From: Rhodobacter sp.
GTDB lineage: Bacteria > Pseudomonadota > Alphaproteobacteria > Rhodobacterales > Rhodobacteraceae
NCBI GenBank assembly: GCA_020250445.1
Contig: JADCEF010000038.1
Coordinates: forward strand, 1 to 51,888
Reading direction: 5' to 3'
Length of the DNA: 51,888 nt
The position numbers were made by a program, and so were the translations under genes. The stretch's first letter is position 1, and the number at the start of each line of letters is the position of its first letter. The notes below the pieces were generated by a model that did no database searches, had not been told where the DNA came from, and saw only the letters and a list, made by a program, of their open reading frames with translations. Positions 8,929-17,335 of this stretch are shown one piece after another.

Positions 8929-9696
8929 ATGTCCTGGCAGGACCGCTTTTCGCTCAGGGGCCGCAAGGCGCTTGTCACCGGGGCCTCGAAAGGCATCGGG
9001 GCCGAAATCTGCGCGGTCTTTGCCGATGCCGGGGCGGATATCGTGGCCCTGGGGCGCGACGCGGCAGACCTTGCCGCCACGGCAGAGACGGTGCGCGCCC
9101 ATGGCCGCCGCTGCCTGACCCTGACAGCCGAAATGGCAAGCCCGACCGAACCTGTATCCGCCTGCGAACAGGCCTTGAAGGAATGGGGTACGATCGACAT
9201 CCTGGTGAATTCAGCCGGAATAGCCCATGTCGCGCCTGCGGTCGATTTCCGGGCCGAAGACTGGGACCGGATGATGGCCGTGAACCTGCGCGCCCCCTTT
9301 CTGACGGCCCGCACCCTGGCACCTGCCATGATCGCCCAGCGCTGGGGCAAGATCATCAACATCAGCAGCCAGACCGGCGTGATCGCGCTGGATGACCACG
9401 CGGCCTATGCCGCCTCCAAAGGCGGGCTGAACGCGCTGACCAAATCGCTTTGCGCCGAATGGGCGCGGCACAATGTGCAGGTGAATGCGATCTGCCCGAC
9501 CGTGGTCATGACGCCGATGGGCAGAACGGTCTGGGGCAAGCCCGAAAAGGGTGACCCCTTTCGCAACGCCACCCCCGCCCGCCGCTTTGCCGAACCGGTC
9601 GAGGTGGCCGATGCCGCGCTTTACCTTGCCTGTGATGCCTCGGCCATGGTGAACGGCGCGCTTCTGATGGTCGAAGGCGGCTTCACAAGTGTCTGA
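8929..9696 (+). CDS. Short-chain dehydrogenase/reductase
   Basis: A 255-residue classical SDR. The cofactor motif TGASKGIG is at residues 17-24, NSAGI is at 94-98, and the catalytic triad residues are S146/S147, Y160 and K164 (YAASK). The start at 8929 lies 4 bases after the SIS stop; an upstream in-frame ATG at 8866 would sit inside the SIS gene. SDRs of this kind in polyol operons oxidise the free sugar alcohol to a ketose or reduce a keto sugar. Its 3' end overlaps the GTG start of the HAD gene by 8 bases. Confidence 0.88.
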   Translation: MSWQDRFSLRGRKALVTGASKGIGAEICAVFADAGADIVALGRDAADLAATAETVRAHGRRCLTLTAEMASPTEPVSACEQALKEWGTIDILVNSAGIAHVAPAVDFRAEDWDRMMAVNLRAPFLTARTLAPAMIAQRWGKIINISSQTGVIALDDHAAYAASKGGLNALTKSLCAEWARHNVQVNAICPTVVMTPMGRTVWGKPEKGDPFRNATPARRFAEPVEVADAALYLACDASAMVNGALLMVEGGFTSV

Positions 9697-10624
9697 CACC
9701 CTTTCGCTGAACGCCCAGCCCCCTGGCATCCTGTCGGATGCCAAAGCCGCCTTTGCGCGGTATGAGGCGATCCGCCCGCGCCTGCCGGTGGCGCGCTTTG
9801 CGGCACAATCGGTGCAGGTGACATCGCTGGAAGAGGTGGCAGACCATGTCGACGGCTTCCTGCTGGATGCCTTCGGCGTGCTGAATGTGGGCGAAACGGC
9901 GATCCCCGGGGCAATAGCCCGGCTGGCCAGCCTGCGGGCGCGGGGCAAGAAGCTGGTCGTCCTGACGAATGCCGCAAGCTATACAAGGGCACAGCTTCTG
10001 GCCAAGTATCACCAGCTTGGCTTTGACTTTACCGCTGACGAAATTGTCGCGTCGCGCGATGTCGCCGTTGCCAGGCTGGAAGGAATTGCGCCGGGCGCCA
10101 CCTGGGCCGCGATCTCGGCGGCGGGCGACAGCTTTGCCGACATCCCGGCAAGGGTGCTGGACGCGGCGTCTGATCCGCGCGCGTTTCGGGATGCGGATGC
10201 TGTTCTTTTTCTGTCCACGGCGCGCTGGTCGCCCGTGCTGCACCGCCAGCTCGAGACCGCGTTGCAGAACAAGCCCCGCCCCCTTGTGATTGCCAATCCT
10301 GATCTGGTCGCCCCGCGCGAAGGCGGCCTGACAGTGGAGCCGGGCCTTTTCGGCCATGATCTTGTGGACCGGCTGAAGATCCAGGCCCACTGGTTCGGCA
10401 AACCCTTCCCCGAGGCTTTTGGCGAAGGCATCGCACGCACAGGCCTTGTGCCGGAACGGCTGGCGATGGTGGGCGACACCCTGCACACCGATGTGCTGGG
10501 CGGTGCCGCCGCCGGGTGCCGCAGCGTTCTGGTCACCGACCACGGGCTTTTTGCAGGGCGCGATACAGCACCGTTCATTTCGGCATCAGGGATCATGCCG
10601 GACTTCATCACAGGCAGCATATAG
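9689..10624 (+). CDS. HAD superfamily class IIA hydrolase with altered catalytic motif
   Basis: A 311-residue HAD-IIA protein with a GTG start overlapping the SDR gene. Motif I reads FLLDAFGVLN, giving nucleophile D60. The usual second aspartate of DxD, two residues on, is F62. Motif II is VVLTNAAS, and the C-terminal lysine/acid region includes WFGKPFPEAFGEG and MVGDTLHTDVLGG. It resembles the alphaproteobacterial subgroup named TIGR01459, in which I recall the second Asp also being replaced. It could dephosphorylate a sugar or glycerol phosphate, but the missing general acid makes the activity uncertain. It is the last gene of the operon. Confidence 0.8.
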   Translation: MSDTLSLNAQPPGILSDAKAAFARYEAIRPRLPVARFAAQSVQVTSLEEVADHVDGFLLDAFGVLNVGETAIPGAIARLASLRARGKKLVVLTNAASYTRAQLLAKYHQLGFDFTADEIVASRDVAVARLEGIAPGATWAAISAAGDSFADIPARVLDAASDPRAFRDADAVLFLSTARWSPVLHRQLETALQNKPRPLVIANPDLVAPREGGLTVEPGLFGHDLVDRLKIQAHWFGKPFPEAFGEGIARTGLVPERLAMVGDTLHTDVLGGAAAGCRSVLVTDHGLFAGRDTAPFISASGIMPDFITGSI

Positions 10625-10727
10625 CTGTTTGGTGCCGTGGATGGGGCGCGTGCGCCGCTGCCTGACCGGCCCGTGCCGGTGTTGCTTCCGCCATGCGCGG
10701 GTTTCGCCTGAAGCCGGGCACGGTCCT

Positions 10728-11327
10728 TCACGCGATACGCGACTTTGCCAGCCTGTTGCGGACAATGTCGATGGCACGGGCCACGGCGGCCTCTATCGAC
10801 AGGTCGGATGTGTCGATCACCTCGGCATCCGCCGCCTTGCGCAGCGGTGATGCGGCGCGGCCCATGTCGCGGGCGTCGCGCGCCATCACCTCGGCCAGAA
10901 CCTGCGCCTCGTCCCCGCCCAGTTCCAGCCAGCGGCGGCGGGCGCGGACCTGCGGGGTGGCGGTGACATAAAGCTTCACCTCGGCCTCGGGGCAGATCAC
11001 GGTGCCGATATCGCGCCCGTCCAGCACCGCGCCGCCTTCGGCACGGGCAAAGCGGCGCTGAAACGTGGTCAGCGCCGCGCGCACCGCCGGAATCGCGGCA
11101 ACGCGGCTGGCCGCCGCCCCCGCTTCCAGGGATCGCAGGCCGGGGCTGGCCAGATCTTCGGGCGACAGCGCCTGCGCCGCTGCAACCGGATCACCGCCCC
11201 TGGCCCCCACGGCACGGTACAGCAACCCGGTGTCAAGATGCGCAAAGCCGAAATGCGCGGCCACGGCACGGCTGATCGTGCCCTTGCCTGCCGCCGCAGG
11301 CCCGTCGATTGCCACGGTAAAGATCAC
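10728..11327 (-). CDS. cmk: Cytidylate kinase
   Basis: A 199-residue (d)CMP kinase that converts CMP/dCMP plus ATP to the diphosphates. The P-loop GPAAAGKGT is at residues 9-17, followed by [12 protein letters not shown] and the [13 protein letters not shown] segment typical of Cmk. The start codon is GTG at 11327. It converges with the HAD gene and lies 139 bases downstream of the ABC permease, apparently as a separate unit. In many alphaproteobacteria cmk neighbours aroA or rpsA; here it is isolated between two accessory operons. Confidence 0.93.
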   Translation of the reverse strand: MIFTVAIDGPAAAGKGTISRAVAAHFGFAHLDTGLLYRAVGARGGDPVAAAQALSPEDLASPGLRSLEAGAAASRVAAIPAVRAALTTFQRRFARAEGGAVLDGRDIGTVICPEAEVKLYVTATPQVRARRRWLELGGDEAQVLAEVMARDARDMGRAASPLRKAADAEVIDTSDLSIEAAVARAIDIVRNRLAKSRIA

Positions 11328-11360
11328 GCTCGCCCCCGCCGCCCTGTGCCGGCAGGTTTT

Positions 11361-11398
11361 CTTGCCTGACCCTGCCCCCCCCTTGTCAAACAGGCAAG
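11361..11398 (-). terminator. Inverted repeat downstream of the BMP-type transporter operon
   Basis: CTTGCCTG (11361-11368) and CAGGCAAG (11391-11398) are perfect complements around a 22-base loop. The C8 and G4 runs nearby could lengthen or compete with this stem. It lies about 70 bases beyond the last permease stop. No U-tract is evident, so its role as a terminator is tentative. Confidence 0.35.
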
Positions 11399-11466
11399 GG
11401 GCAGGATCAGCGATGCGGCTTGCATGGCCTGCGCGGTCATCGCCGCCGGGCTGGCGCGACGCGCCA

Positions 11467-12408
11467 TCAGCGCTCGCCCCGCCTGTAGGGCTGCATCAGC
11501 GCCTCGGGAACCCGGGCGCGTCTTGCGACCAGAACAAGCGCCACGATCGACAGGACGAAAGGCGCCATCAGGAACAACTGATAAGGCACCCCGTCGACGA
11601 CGGTTTGCAGTCGCAACTGGAACGCATCGAAGAAGGCAAACAGCAAAGCCCCCAAAAGCGCCTTTCCGGGCCGCCAGGATGCAAAGATCACCAAGGCTAT
11701 GCAGATCCAGCCCCGGCCCTGCACCAGTGAGGGGAAAAAGCTGTTGAAGGTGGCCATGGTCAGAAAGGCCCCGCCCAGCGCCATCAGGCCAGAGCCTGCA
11801 ACCACCGCACCGATGCGCAAAGCCAGGGGATTAAGGCCCTGTGCCTCGACGGCATGGGGGTTTTCCCCCGTCATCCGCAGGGCCAGGCCAAGGGGCGTGC
11901 GCGCCAGAACCCAGGCCACAACCCCGACGGACACAAGCGCAAGATATGTGGGGGCCATCTGCGAAAACAGCACTTCGCCCACAAACGGCAGATCGGACAA
12001 GACCGGAATGTGCAGCGGCGTGAAGGCCGTGATCGTCGGGGGAAGATCGCCCACGACGACCCAGAGACGGTAAAGGTAATAGGACAGCGCGGATGCAAAC
12101 AGGGTAATCCCCAAACCCGACACATGCTGCGACAACCCCAGAGACACCGTCAGCAGCGCATGCAAAAGCCCGGTCAGCATTCCGGCCATCACCGCCAGCA
12201 GCAGGCCGGTCCACAGGTCTGCGCCCCAATAGACGGCCAGCCACCCCACCATGGCACCCGCCGTCATGATGCCTTCGATCCCAAGGTTCAGCACCCCTGC
12301 CCTTTCGCACAGCAGGGCGCCCAGAACCCCGAAGATCAAGGGGGTGGCAATCCGCAGGACAGCGGCCCACAGGCTTGCGCTTGTCAGAATCTCGATCGCT
12401 TCGCTCAT
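11467..12408 (-). CDS. ABC transporter permease, nucleoside/BMP class (second permease)
   Basis: A 313-residue, very hydrophobic permease of the branched-chain-like class used by BMP-type transporters (YufQ/NupQ-like). Typical sequence includes [20 protein letters not shown] near residues 33-52. It overlaps the preceding permease by four bases (ATGA) and ends the operon. Such systems in characterised bacteria import nucleosides or related compounds using one double-length ATPase and a lipoprotein or periplasmic BMP protein, all of which are present upstream. Confidence 0.87.
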   Translation of the reverse strand: MSEAIEILTSASLWAAVLRIATPLIFGVLGALLCERAGVLNLGIEGIMTAGAMVGWLAVYWGADLWTGLLLAVMAGMLTGLLHALLTVSLGLSQHVSGLGITLFASALSYYLYRLWVVVGDLPPTITAFTPLHIPVLSDLPFVGEVLFSQMAPTYLALVSVGVVAWVLARTPLGLALRMTGENPHAVEAQGLNPLALRIGAVVAGSGLMALGGAFLTMATFNSFFPSLVQGRGWICIALVIFASWRPGKALLGALLFAFFDAFQLRLQTVVDGVPYQLFLMAPFVLSIVALVLVARRARVPEALMQPYRRGER

Positions 12409-13454
12409 CTGCGCACCCGGTATGTCGTGAACAGCAGGGCCGTCAGCATCGACAGCAGCGACACCGACATGATGACATCTGCGATGAAGCTGGGAACCCC
12501 GGTGGCCCGGCTCATGGCATCGGCCCCGACAAAGACCGTGGCCACGAAAACGGCGGCACCCACCACCCCCACGGGATGCAGCGCTGCCAGCATGGCCACC
12601 ACAATGCCCGCATAACCGAAACCCGGTGACAGGTTGGTGGTGACATACCCCGTCGGGCCAAGCACCTCGATCGATCCGGCCAGCCCCGCCAGGCCGCCCG
12701 ACAGGCAGGCAACCAGCATCAGCGTCCGGCCCATGGGCACCCCCGCAAAGGCCGCCGCGCGGGGATTAAGCCCGGCCGCACGGCTTTCGGCACCGAAGAC
12801 CGTGCGCATCTGCACGACCCAGACCACGGCCACCGCCAGCAATGCCACCACCAGGCCCACGTGCAGCCGCGAGCGGGGAACCAGGTCGGGCAGCCTCAGA
12901 CCCGCCGCCACCGGAACGGATTGCGGCCAGCCGAAAGCCATGGGGTCTTTCAGCGGGCCTTCCACCATCAGACCGACGAACAGGATGACAATGAAATTCA
13001 TCAGAAGCGTGGTCACCACCTCGTCCACGCCGAAGCGCAGCCGAAGCAGTGCCGGTCCCGCCAGCAGCGCGGCACCTGCGGCCATGCTGGCCGTCATCAG
13101 CAGCGCCACCGCCAGCGGGGCGGGCAGACCGCTCATCATGCTGTGCCCCAGACCCGCCGTAACCAGTGCCCCCATGTAAAGCTGCCCCTCGCCGCCGATG
13201 TTCCACAGCCGCGCCCGAAAGGCGACCGCCGCCGCAAGACCGGTCAGGATCAGCGGCGAGGCGCGGGTGAAGGTTTCGGTGACGGCCAGGCGGGATCCAT
13301 AGGCCCCGCGCAGCATCTCGGCATAGGCGGTCAGCGGGCTGACCCCCGCCGCCAGGATCAGCCCCGCGCAAAGCGCAAGCGACACAAGGACAGCGGCAAG
13401 GGGGGCGACCAGCAGGGCCGGAACCGACACATCGGCGCGCCGTTCAAACCGCAT
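12405..13454 (-). CDS. ABC transporter permease, nucleoside/BMP class (first permease)
   Basis: A 349-residue integral membrane protein of the YufP/NupP type. The characteristic LWNIGGEGQLYMGAL segment lies in the first third (near residue 88), and FAGVPMGRTLMLVACLSGGLAGLAG in the second half is presented here only by its position near residues 239-263. Its start lies inside the 3' end of the ATPase gene (11-base overlap) and its stop overlaps the next permease, so the three transporter genes are tightly coupled. Confidence 0.87.
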   Translation of the reverse strand: MRFERRADVSVPALLVAPLAAVLVSLALCAGLILAAGVSPLTAYAEMLRGAYGSRLAVTETFTRASPLILTGLAAAVAFRARLWNIGGEGQLYMGALVTAGLGHSMMSGLPAPLAVALLMTASMAAGAALLAGPALLRLRFGVDEVVTTLLMNFIVILFVGLMVEGPLKDPMAFGWPQSVPVAAGLRLPDLVPRSRLHVGLVVALLAVAVVWVVQMRTVFGAESRAAGLNPRAAAFAGVPMGRTLMLVACLSGGLAGLAGSIEVLGPTGYVTTNLSPGFGYAGIVVAMLAALHPVGVVGAAVFVATVFVGADAMSRATGVPSFIADVIMSVSLLSMLTALLFTTYRVRR

Positions 13455-14964
13455 CGCGCACCTCCCAGACCCCGGCCATCATCAGGCCCAGCGTGCGGGC
13501 ATCGGCCCGGTCGGCAGGCACGGGCTGCGACAGGCGCCCCTTCACGATGGCCTGGATGCGATCCGACAGGGCGGCAGCCTCTTCCAGGTCTTCCGAGATC
13601 AGCAGGATCGCCGCCCCCTGGTCGCGCGCTGCCAGCAATTCGGCATGGACGGCGGCAATGGCACCTTCGTCCAGACCGCGCGTGGGCTGATTGGCCAGAA
13701 GGAACCCCGGCTGTGCCGCAAGATTGCGGCCCAGAATCAGCTTTTGCATGTTCCCGCCCGACAGCAGCCGCGTCCGCGTTTCGGGTCCCGCCCCGCGAAT
13801 ATCGAAGCGGTCGATCAGCCGGGCGGCATAGGCCCGCGCCTCTGCCCGCCGCACAAAGCCCCGGTACGAAAAAACGGGGGTGCGCAACCGTTCCAGAACT
13901 GCATTTTCCCAGACCGGAAGATCGCCCACCACCCCTTCCGCATGACGGTCCTCGGGGATCCGGCCGATGCCAAGCCGGACAAGATCGCGCGGTGCCAGGC
14001 GGGTGATGTCCCGGCCCTGCAGGGTCAGCGTGCCGGACAGGGGCCGCGCAAGCCCGGACAGGACACGGCCCAGGCTGGCCTGCCCGTTTCCCGATACGCC
14101 GACAATGCCCAGGATCTCGCCCTCGCACACCGTGAAATCTGCCGCGTCCAGGCCACGTTTTCCGGCGTCGATCACCGTCAGCCCCCGGGCCTCCAGCACG
14201 GGTTTGCCGGTGGCATGCGCAGTCCGGCGCGGCCGAACGACCTGACGCCCCACCATCAGCTCTGCCAGCTCTGCCGGGTTGGTGGATGCCGTCCGGCGTT
14301 CGGCCACCACCTTGCCGCCGCGCAGGACCACAACGCGGTCCGACGCCGCCATGACCTCGTGCAGCTTGTGGCTGATGAAGATGATCGAAAGCCCGCCGGC
14401 CGTCATGCCGCGCAGGGTGGCGAACAGCTGTTCGGCCTCGGGGCGGGCCAGCACCGCCGTCGGCTCGTCCAGGATAAGGATGCGTGCCTTGCGGTACAGC
14501 GCCTTGACAATCTCGACCCGCTGGCGCTCGCCCACGGAAAGGTCGCCGACCCGCGCATCGGGATTGACCGGAAGGCCGAAGGTCCGGGCAATGCCGGCAA
14601 TCCCGGCCCGCGCCTCGGCGCGGCGGCTGTCGGGCCGCCAGAGCGGCTCCGACCCGATGGTGATGTTTTCCAGAACGCTGAGATTGGCCGCCAGCGTGAA
14701 ATGCTGGTGCACCATGCCCACCCCGGCGGCGATGGCCGCGCGCGGCATCCCCGGGGGCAGCGCCCTGCCGCTGACCATGACCTCGCCCGCGTCAGCGGTG
14801 TAATGCCCAAAAAGGATGTTCATCAGCGTTGTCTTGCCTGCGCCGTTTTCGCCCAGAAGCGCCAGGATTTCGCCCTGATTGAGGTGCAGCGTCACATCGT
14901 CATTGGCCATCAGTCCGCCAAAGTGCTTGGTGATCCGGTTCAGTTCCAGCACCGGCTGTGTCAT
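13444..14964 (-). CDS. Double-domain ABC transporter ATP-binding protein, nucleoside/BMP class
   Basis: A 506-residue protein with two tandem ATPase domains. The first has a full Walker A at residues 38-46 (GENGAGKTT), signature LSVGERQR and Walker B LILDEPTAVL. The second has a degenerate Walker A (GVSGNGQAS), signature LLSGGNMQK and QPTRGLDEGA. This asymmetry is normal for the YufO/RbsA class. It energises the two permeases downstream. Its ATG overlaps the amidase stop by four bases. Confidence 0.9.
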   Translation of the reverse strand: MTQPVLELNRITKHFGGLMANDDVTLHLNQGEILALLGENGAGKTTLMNILFGHYTADAGEVMVSGRALPPGMPRAAIAAGVGMVHQHFTLAANLSVLENITIGSEPLWRPDSRRAEARAGIAGIARTFGLPVNPDARVGDLSVGERQRVEIVKALYRKARILILDEPTAVLARPEAEQLFATLRGMTAGGLSIIFISHKLHEVMAASDRVVVLRGGKVVAERRTASTNPAELAELMVGRQVVRPRRTAHATGKPVLEARGLTVIDAGKRGLDAADFTVCEGEILGIVGVSGNGQASLGRVLSGLARPLSGTLTLQGRDITRLAPRDLVRLGIGRIPEDRHAEGVVGDLPVWENAVLERLRTPVFSYRGFVRRAEARAYAARLIDRFDIRGAGPETRTRLLSGGNMQKLILGRNLAAQPGFLLANQPTRGLDEGAIAAVHAELLAARDQGAAILLISEDLEEAAALSDRIQAIVKGRLSQPVPADRADARTLGLMMAGVWEVRDAV

Positions 14965-16307
14965 GGATGCCCTGCAATCGGTGCGGGAAAGGCCACCGGC
15001 GGGGCCAGCGCGGCCAGCCGCGCCGCCAGCGCCAGAAGCGCAAGGTCAGACCCGATCGGCCCCATCAGCTGCACGCCCAGCGGCAGCCCCGCCGCATCGG
15101 TTCCAAAGGGCAGCACCAGCGCCGGGCATCCGGCGACATTGGCCAGGGCGGCATTCGGGGCTGTCGCCTCCATCTGGGCGAAATGTACCGCCGGATCGGC
15201 CCGCGTCATGTCAAAGGCCCCCACGACCGGAGGCGCGCCCGAAAGCACCGGGGACAGCAGCACATCGATCCGCTCGAACATCTGCCAGACGGTACCGGAA
15301 AGCTGCGCCATCTCGCGGCTTGCAGCGAACAGGGCTGTCGCAGGCAGCGCCCGGCCCCCGGCGGCAATCGCGGCCGCTACGGGCGAAAGCCCGTCATCCG
15401 CAACACCCGCTGACGTCATCCATTCAGCCAGGGATGCGGTCAACACCATCCGGGCAAGCCGCGCGGCGGTCGCGCCCCAGGCATCCGGTGCCGGCCGGTC
15501 TTCAACCCGTGCGCCCAGCGCTTCAAGCGCCAGCGCCGCCGTGCGCGCCGCCGCCTGCTGGTCGGAACCGCACCGGTCAGGCAGGCACAGCGCCACCTTC
15601 ACGGGGGTTGAAAACGCCATGGCTGCCGGATCGCCGCAGGGGGTCTGCGCCCGCCCCGAGACCAGGCGAAACGCCGTTGTCACGTCGCGCACGGACCGGG
15701 CCAGCACCAGTTCGGACGCCAGCCCCATCAGGTGATTGCCAAAGTCCGGCCCCCCCGGCACGGCCCCGCGCGAGGGTTTCAGCCCCACCAGCCCGCAACA
15801 GGCCGCAGGAACCCGGATTGACCCGGCCGCATCGGTGGCATGGGCCATGGCCACCAGCCCGCCGGCAACGGCCGCCGCCGCCCCGCCCGATGAACCGCCC
15901 GGCGACAGGCGGCGATCAAAGGGATTGCGCGCCGGATCAGACGTAAGCGCCAGCCCGAATTCGGGAACGGTCGTCAGGCCGAAGGGCACCAGCCCCCCGG
16001 CCCGAAAGCGCCCGAACAGAGCGCTGTCGCAGGCGGGGTCCGAAAGGCGGCGGCGCAGCGCCGCCGATCCGCCCGCCGTTGCAAGACCCTTCGCCGCCGA
16101 CCCCAGATCTTTGCCAAGGAACGGCACGCCCGCAAAGGGGCCCCTGCCGGGGTTCAGCGCGCCGGTTCGACCCATGCCGGGATCACAGCGGACAACCGCG
16201 CCCAGGCTGACATCCCCTGCGACAGCGTCAAGCGCAGCCTCCATCACGGCCGGGGCAGTCACCTGCCCCGAAGCGATGCACGCCGCCAGTGAGGTCGCAT
16301 CCTGCAC
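14961..16307 (-). CDS. Amidase signature family hydrolase
   Basis: A 448-residue amidase with the Ser-cisSer-Lys triad in place: K66 in FLGKDLG, the GGSSGG loop at residues 137-142, and the nucleophile S163 in GSIRVPA. The start is a GTG 6 bases after the binding-protein stop, with little ribosome-binding site, so it is probably translated by coupling. The family covers AtzF, GatA-like and many catabolic amidases. GatA is unlikely because no gatB/gatC is nearby and the gene is embedded in a transporter operon. It probably cleaves an amide or ureide formed from the imported compound. Confidence 0.87.
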   Translation of the reverse strand: MQDATSLAACIASGQVTAPAVMEAALDAVAGDVSLGAVVRCDPGMGRTGALNPGRGPFAGVPFLGKDLGSAAKGLATAGGSAALRRRLSDPACDSALFGRFRAGGLVPFGLTTVPEFGLALTSDPARNPFDRRLSPGGSSGGAAAAVAGGLVAMAHATDAAGSIRVPAACCGLVGLKPSRGAVPGGPDFGNHLMGLASELVLARSVRDVTTAFRLVSGRAQTPCGDPAAMAFSTPVKVALCLPDRCGSDQQAAARTAALALEALGARVEDRPAPDAWGATAARLARMVLTASLAEWMTSAGVADDGLSPVAAAIAAGGRALPATALFAASREMAQLSGTVWQMFERIDVLLSPVLSGAPPVVGAFDMTRADPAVHFAQMEATAPNAALANVAGCPALVLPFGTDAAGLPLGVQLMGPIGSDLALLALAARLAALAPPVAFPAPIAGHP

Positions 16308-16313
16308 CCCGGC

Positions 16314-17297
16314 TCAGGCAGGCTCGTTCGCGTCAATCGGCACTTCGAACGTGCCTGCCGCGATGGCCGCCTTCTTGGCTTCCATTGCGGGCAGGGCATC
16401 GGCAGGCACCTCGGCCGCCACAAAAATCAGCTCGTTGCCGCCGTATTTCATGAAGGAATACTCGGTATAGTCGCGGCCCACCGGTTTGCCGCCGACCACA
16501 TCTGCCACGACGGCATCGATGGTGGGGCCATAGTTCCAGATCGCATTGGCGAAAACCGTGCCGGGATAGCGTGGCGTATAGTCGATCAGCGAACCGATGG
16601 CCTTCACGCCGCGCTCCTGCGCACCATCCGCCGTGCCGATCCGTTCCCCGAACAGAATATCCGCACCGGCATCGATCTGTGCCACGGCGGCTTCCTTGGC
16701 CTTGGCAGGGTCGAACCAGGCCCCGATGAATCCGTTCAGGAACTTGGCATCGGGGTTCACTTCCTTGACGCCCATCCGGTAGGCGTTGATCAGCAGGTTG
16801 ACCTCGGGAATGGGATACCCCCCGACCGATCCGAAGGTGTTGGACGCAGACATCCTGCCCGCAAGCATGCCGGCCAGGTAGGCCGCCTCGTGGTTGCGCG
16901 TGCCGAAGACGCCGAAATTGTTCCCCTCCGGCCCGCCGGACGATCCCATCAGGAACGCAACATCCGGGTAATCGGCCGCAACGGCCCGCGCCTCGGCCTC
17001 TACGGCATAGCTTTCGCCCCAGATCAGGTTCGCGCCGCCCTCTGCATATTCGCGCATGGCCCGCGGATAGTCGGTCGCGGCCACGCCTTCGGAAAACTCG
17101 TAAGTGATCAGTCCGCTGGCGGCTGCCGCCTCAAGCGCGGAATGCACGCGCGAATTCCAGGCGTTTTCAACCGGCGAGGCATGGATGCCCGCGACCTTGA
17201 TCACGGTCTGGGCGTTGGCGCGGCGCAGGTAGACAGGCAGGGCCAGTGTGGCGGCAGCACCCAGCAGAAGCTGGCGGCGGGAAGCGGTCAAGATCAT
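16314..17297 (-). CDS. BMP-family substrate-binding protein of an ABC transporter
   Basis: A 327-residue periplasmic binding protein of the Med/BMP class, which bind purine nucleosides or related ligands. The N-terminus carries SRRQLLLGAA followed by a hydrophobic stretch ending RANA, a twin-arginine-like signal peptide. I choose the ATG at 17297, preceded by AAAGGA at good spacing; the longer reading from a TTG at 17339 overlaps the deaminase gene and pushes the signal peptide inward. Typical family sequence includes KVAGIHASPVENAWN and YAEGGANLIWGESY. It sits between the deaminase and amidase genes. Confidence 0.87.
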   Translation of the reverse strand: MILTASRRQLLLGAAATLALPVYLRRANAQTVIKVAGIHASPVENAWNSRVHSALEAAAASGLITYEFSEGVAATDYPRAMREYAEGGANLIWGESYAVEAEARAVAADYPDVAFLMGSSGGPEGNNFGVFGTRNHEAAYLAGMLAGRMSASNTFGSVGGYPIPEVNLLINAYRMGVKEVNPDAKFLNGFIGAWFDPAKAKEAAVAQIDAGADILFGERIGTADGAQERGVKAIGSLIDYTPRYPGTVFANAIWNYGPTIDAVVADVVGGKPVGRDYTEYSFMKYGGNELIFVAAEVPADALPAMEAKKAAIAAGTFEVPIDANEPA

Positions 17298-17335
17298 GGC
17301 AGCAGTCCTTTGCAGAGGGTGAGAGAGAGGGTCGG

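Noticed and set aside
13645-15735. Plus-strand open frame of 696 codons
   Set aside because: It runs antisense through the double ABC ATPase and the amidase, which have clear motifs. Long antisense frames are common in GC-rich DNA.
14961-16307. GatA subunit of the Asp/Glu-tRNA amidotransferase
   Set aside because: The triad is shared by all amidases. There is no gatB or gatC nearby, and the operon context is catabolic.
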